From: Frankiaceae bacterium | Lineage (GTDB): Bacteria; Actinomycetota; Actinomycetes; JAVEEJ01 | Assembly (NCBI GenBank): GCA_030840515.1 | Contig: JAVEEJ010000046.1 | Coordinates: forward strand, 1 to 7,798 | Direction of reading: 5' to 3' | Length of the DNA: 7,798 nucleotides | Part shown: piece after piece, positions 6,794 through 7,798 of the stretch | Layout: each line of letters begins with the position of its first letter | Position numbering within the stretch: position 1 is the stretch's first letter | Position numbers and translations under genes: made by a program | The notes under the pieces: generated by a model | What the model saw: the letters and a program-made list of their open reading frames with translations, nothing else | The model's database searches: none | What the model was told of the DNA's origin: nothing

Positions 6794-7149
6794 CGAACGC
6801 GCCTTTCGGCAGTGAGCGCGCTCGGTGTGTCACCGGTGTTCACGGTGGTGCTCGGCTCGACGAGCAGGACCTCGGCGCCTTCGGCGGAGACTGGCTGGTG
6901 CGGCGTGCCCCGGGGCACGACGAAGAGCTGACCGGGTGCGAGTACGACGTCGCTGTCGTCAAGGCGGATCGTGAGCGAGCCCTTCAGCACGAGGAACAGC
7001 TCGTCGGTCTCCGGGTGGCTGTGCCGGATGAACTCGCCGTGCGTCCTCACCACCCGCACGTCGTAGTCGTTCATCGTCGCCACGGTGAGCGGCTGCCAAG
7101 GCTCGGTGACGCTCGCGAGAGCCGCGTTCATATCGACTGGTTCGCTCAT
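6790..7149 (-). CDS. Small single-domain cupin protein
   Basis: Single-domain cupin, 119 aa, probably cytoplasmic, from the ATG at 7149. Cupin motif 1 is clear: Gly38, then HSH at 43-45, Glu50 in TDE and Gly57. Motif 2 is G-x5-P-x-G-x2-H at residues 73-84, ending with His84. His43, His45, Glu50 and His84 would bind one divalent metal. The segments NDYDVRVV, DELFLVLKG, FVVPRG and a C-terminal VNTGDT are typical of a widespread family of small uncharacterised cupins sometimes labelled mannose-6-phosphate isomerase-like; no enzymatic role is established by this. An alternative start is the ATG at 7131 (residue 7). A longer frame runs upstream to 7452 but has no family features and overlaps the divergent lipoprotein gene. 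It converges on the secreted hydrolase gene, and the two share CTAG as overlapping stops. Confidence 0.88.
   Translation of the reverse strand: MSEPVDMNAALASVTEPWQPLTVATMNDYDVRVVRTHGEFIRHSHPETDELFLVLKGSLTIRLDDSDVVLAPGQLFVVPRGTPHQPVSAEGAEVLLVEPSTTVNTGDTPSALTAERRVR
6794..6824. terminator. Imperfect inverted repeat just past the secreted hydrolase stop, possible terminator
   Basis: CGAACGCGC (6794-6802) pairs with GCGCGCTCG (6816-6824) at 8 of 9 positions around a 13-base loop, with a nested small hairpin GCC-TTTC-GGC at 6801-6810. It begins one base after the + strand stop and lies within the last codons of the cupin gene. In such GC-rich DNA an imperfect repeat can arise by chance, so the terminator role is tentative. 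Confidence 0.25.
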
Positions 7150-7198
7150 CCGGCCATTCTGCGCGCCACCTGACGTGAGCGGCACTTCTGTTCCGTCC

Positions 7199-7216
7199 GT
7201 GTCTCTCCGAGAGCAC
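7199..7216. repeat. Short inverted repeat in the cupin/lipoprotein divergent gap
   Basis: The 91-base gap 7150-7240 separates the divergent cupin and lipoprotein starts and should hold promoters for both. Within it, GTG-T-CTCT-CCG-AGAG-CAC forms a 7-bp stem with one bulged T and a 3-base loop. It could be an operator or an RNA hairpin. No convincing -35/-10 pair was found on either strand. Confidence 0.25.
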
Positions 7217-7240
7217 CAACCGAAACCACGGCGCCCGCCC

Positions 7241-7762
7241 ATGCGTCTCATGATCATGCGCATCCAAGCGGTCGCGCTTGCCCTCATCATGTTCCCCATC
7301 GCCAGTTGCGACGGACCGAAGAAGGCGGCCGGGCCGAGCCCTTCAGCGGCACTACCCAGCGCCCCGGCGACACCGATTTCTGTCCACGGCCTGACGGTAG
7401 GGCTCACGGGAACAGTCGTGGTGGCGCAGCTGCGTCTCGTCGACCTCACCATTGACGTTGCTGACGACGATGCTGGGTCGGATGACTACCCCTATGACCT
7501 GCAGTTCGGGGACGGCACCGAATACCACCATCTATCGCCGATCTACGAATGCGCCCGACAGCCGACCGCACCCCCAACGAACACCCCCGCGTGGCGCCCT
7601 CATCCTCTGCACAAACGCGACGTCATCCCCCATCGGTACGAGCGAGGCGGCACGTACCGCGCGGTCGTGACGGTCAGGACGCGAGCGCCCTGCAGCAGTC
7701 CGCCGTACGGGCCAGCGCCTGAAACGGCCACGGCTAGATCGACGATCATCCTGCAGGGTTAG
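7241..7762 (+). CDS. Predicted lipoprotein with degenerate PKD-like domain
   Basis: Unrecognised protein, 173 aa. The N-terminus has MRLMIMR, a hydrophobic stretch and a lipobox IASC with Cys23, so it should be a lipid-anchored surface protein. After a Pro/Ala/Ser-rich linker (about 29-46), residues about 48-150 look like a PKD-type beta domain: FGDG at 89-92, then HRYERGGTYRAVVTV at 131-145, the usual pair of PKD signatures, here separated by an insertion containing Cys104. Cys104 and Cys151 could form a disulfide. The start is uncertain: ATGs at 7241, 7250 and 7256 are all in frame and none has a strong ribosome site. 7241 is chosen because it precedes a compact signal peptide; a frame open to 7085 would run antisense into the cupin gene. 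Codon use is less G/C-biased than in the upstream operon, which fits an accessory or recently acquired gene. No function is assigned. Confidence 0.68.
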   Translation: MRLMIMRIQAVALALIMFPIASCDGPKKAAGPSPSAALPSAPATPISVHGLTVGLTGTVVVAQLRLVDLTIDVADDDAGSDDYPYDLQFGDGTEYHHLSPIYECARQPTAPPTNTPAWRPHPLHKRDVIPHRYERGGTYRAVVTVRTRAPCSSPPYGPAPETATARSTIILQG

Positions 7763-7798
7763 GCCCGAGCGGCACCTATGGCACCGTCGCCGTGCTTG

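Noticed and set aside
5899..7173. 424-codon + strand frame running through the hydrolase end and antisense to the cupin
   Set aside because: It spans two well-supported genes in another frame or on the other strand and has Arg/Pro-rich composition without motifs.
7150..7452. N-terminal extension of the cupin to position 7452
   Set aside because: The extra 101 residues show no cupin or targeting features and overlap the lipoprotein gene. The family begins near the ATG at 7149.
7763..7798. Possible new gene start (ATG at 7779) or the quasi-palindrome CGGCACCTATGGCACCG as a terminator
   Set aside because: The reading frame is cut off after seven codons and lacks a ribosome site; the palindrome has internal mismatches and no T-tract.

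Overview
This is a very G+C-rich bacterial window with strong G/C bias at third codon positions and long open frames on the non-coding strands. That base composition, the gene content and the tight overlaps point to a high-GC actinobacterium. A Nocardioides-like genome is my best guess from style alone; no marker gene here proves it.

Layout. Positions 1-5475 (+) form one compact run of six genes, each overlapping the next by 1 to 8 bases: the tail of a LivG-type ABC ATPase, a LivF-type ABC ATPase, a PucR-family regulator with an RsbRD-like N-terminal domain, an AlkK-like medium/long-chain acyl-CoA ligase, a cytoplasmic alpha/beta hydrolase, and a secreted lipase/polyester-depolymerase-like enzyme. 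The run ends in a hairpin at the last stop codon. After a 76-base gap comes a second secreted alpha/beta hydrolase (5552-6793, +). It meets a convergent small cupin gene (6790-7149, -), with both stops inside one shared CTAG. Divergent from the cupin, across a 91-base gap, is a predicted lipoprotein with a degenerate PKD-like domain (7241-7762, +). The last 36 bases hold nothing I can support.

How the genes may work together (inference). The secreted enzymes would release hydroxy- or fatty acids from an extracellular ester or polyester. The Liv-type importer, whose permease and binding-protein genes would lie upstream of the window, would take up a small acid. The hydrolase inside the cell would cut residual esters or lactones, the ligase would activate the acid with CoA, and the PucR protein would tune expression. 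The substrate cannot be read from the sequence. The cupin and lipoprotein look like an unrelated neighbourhood.

No RNA gene, CRISPR array, insertion sequence or transfer signature was seen. The individual families are known; the most interesting feature is the strict coupling of secreted depolymerase-like, import, activation and regulatory genes in one run.
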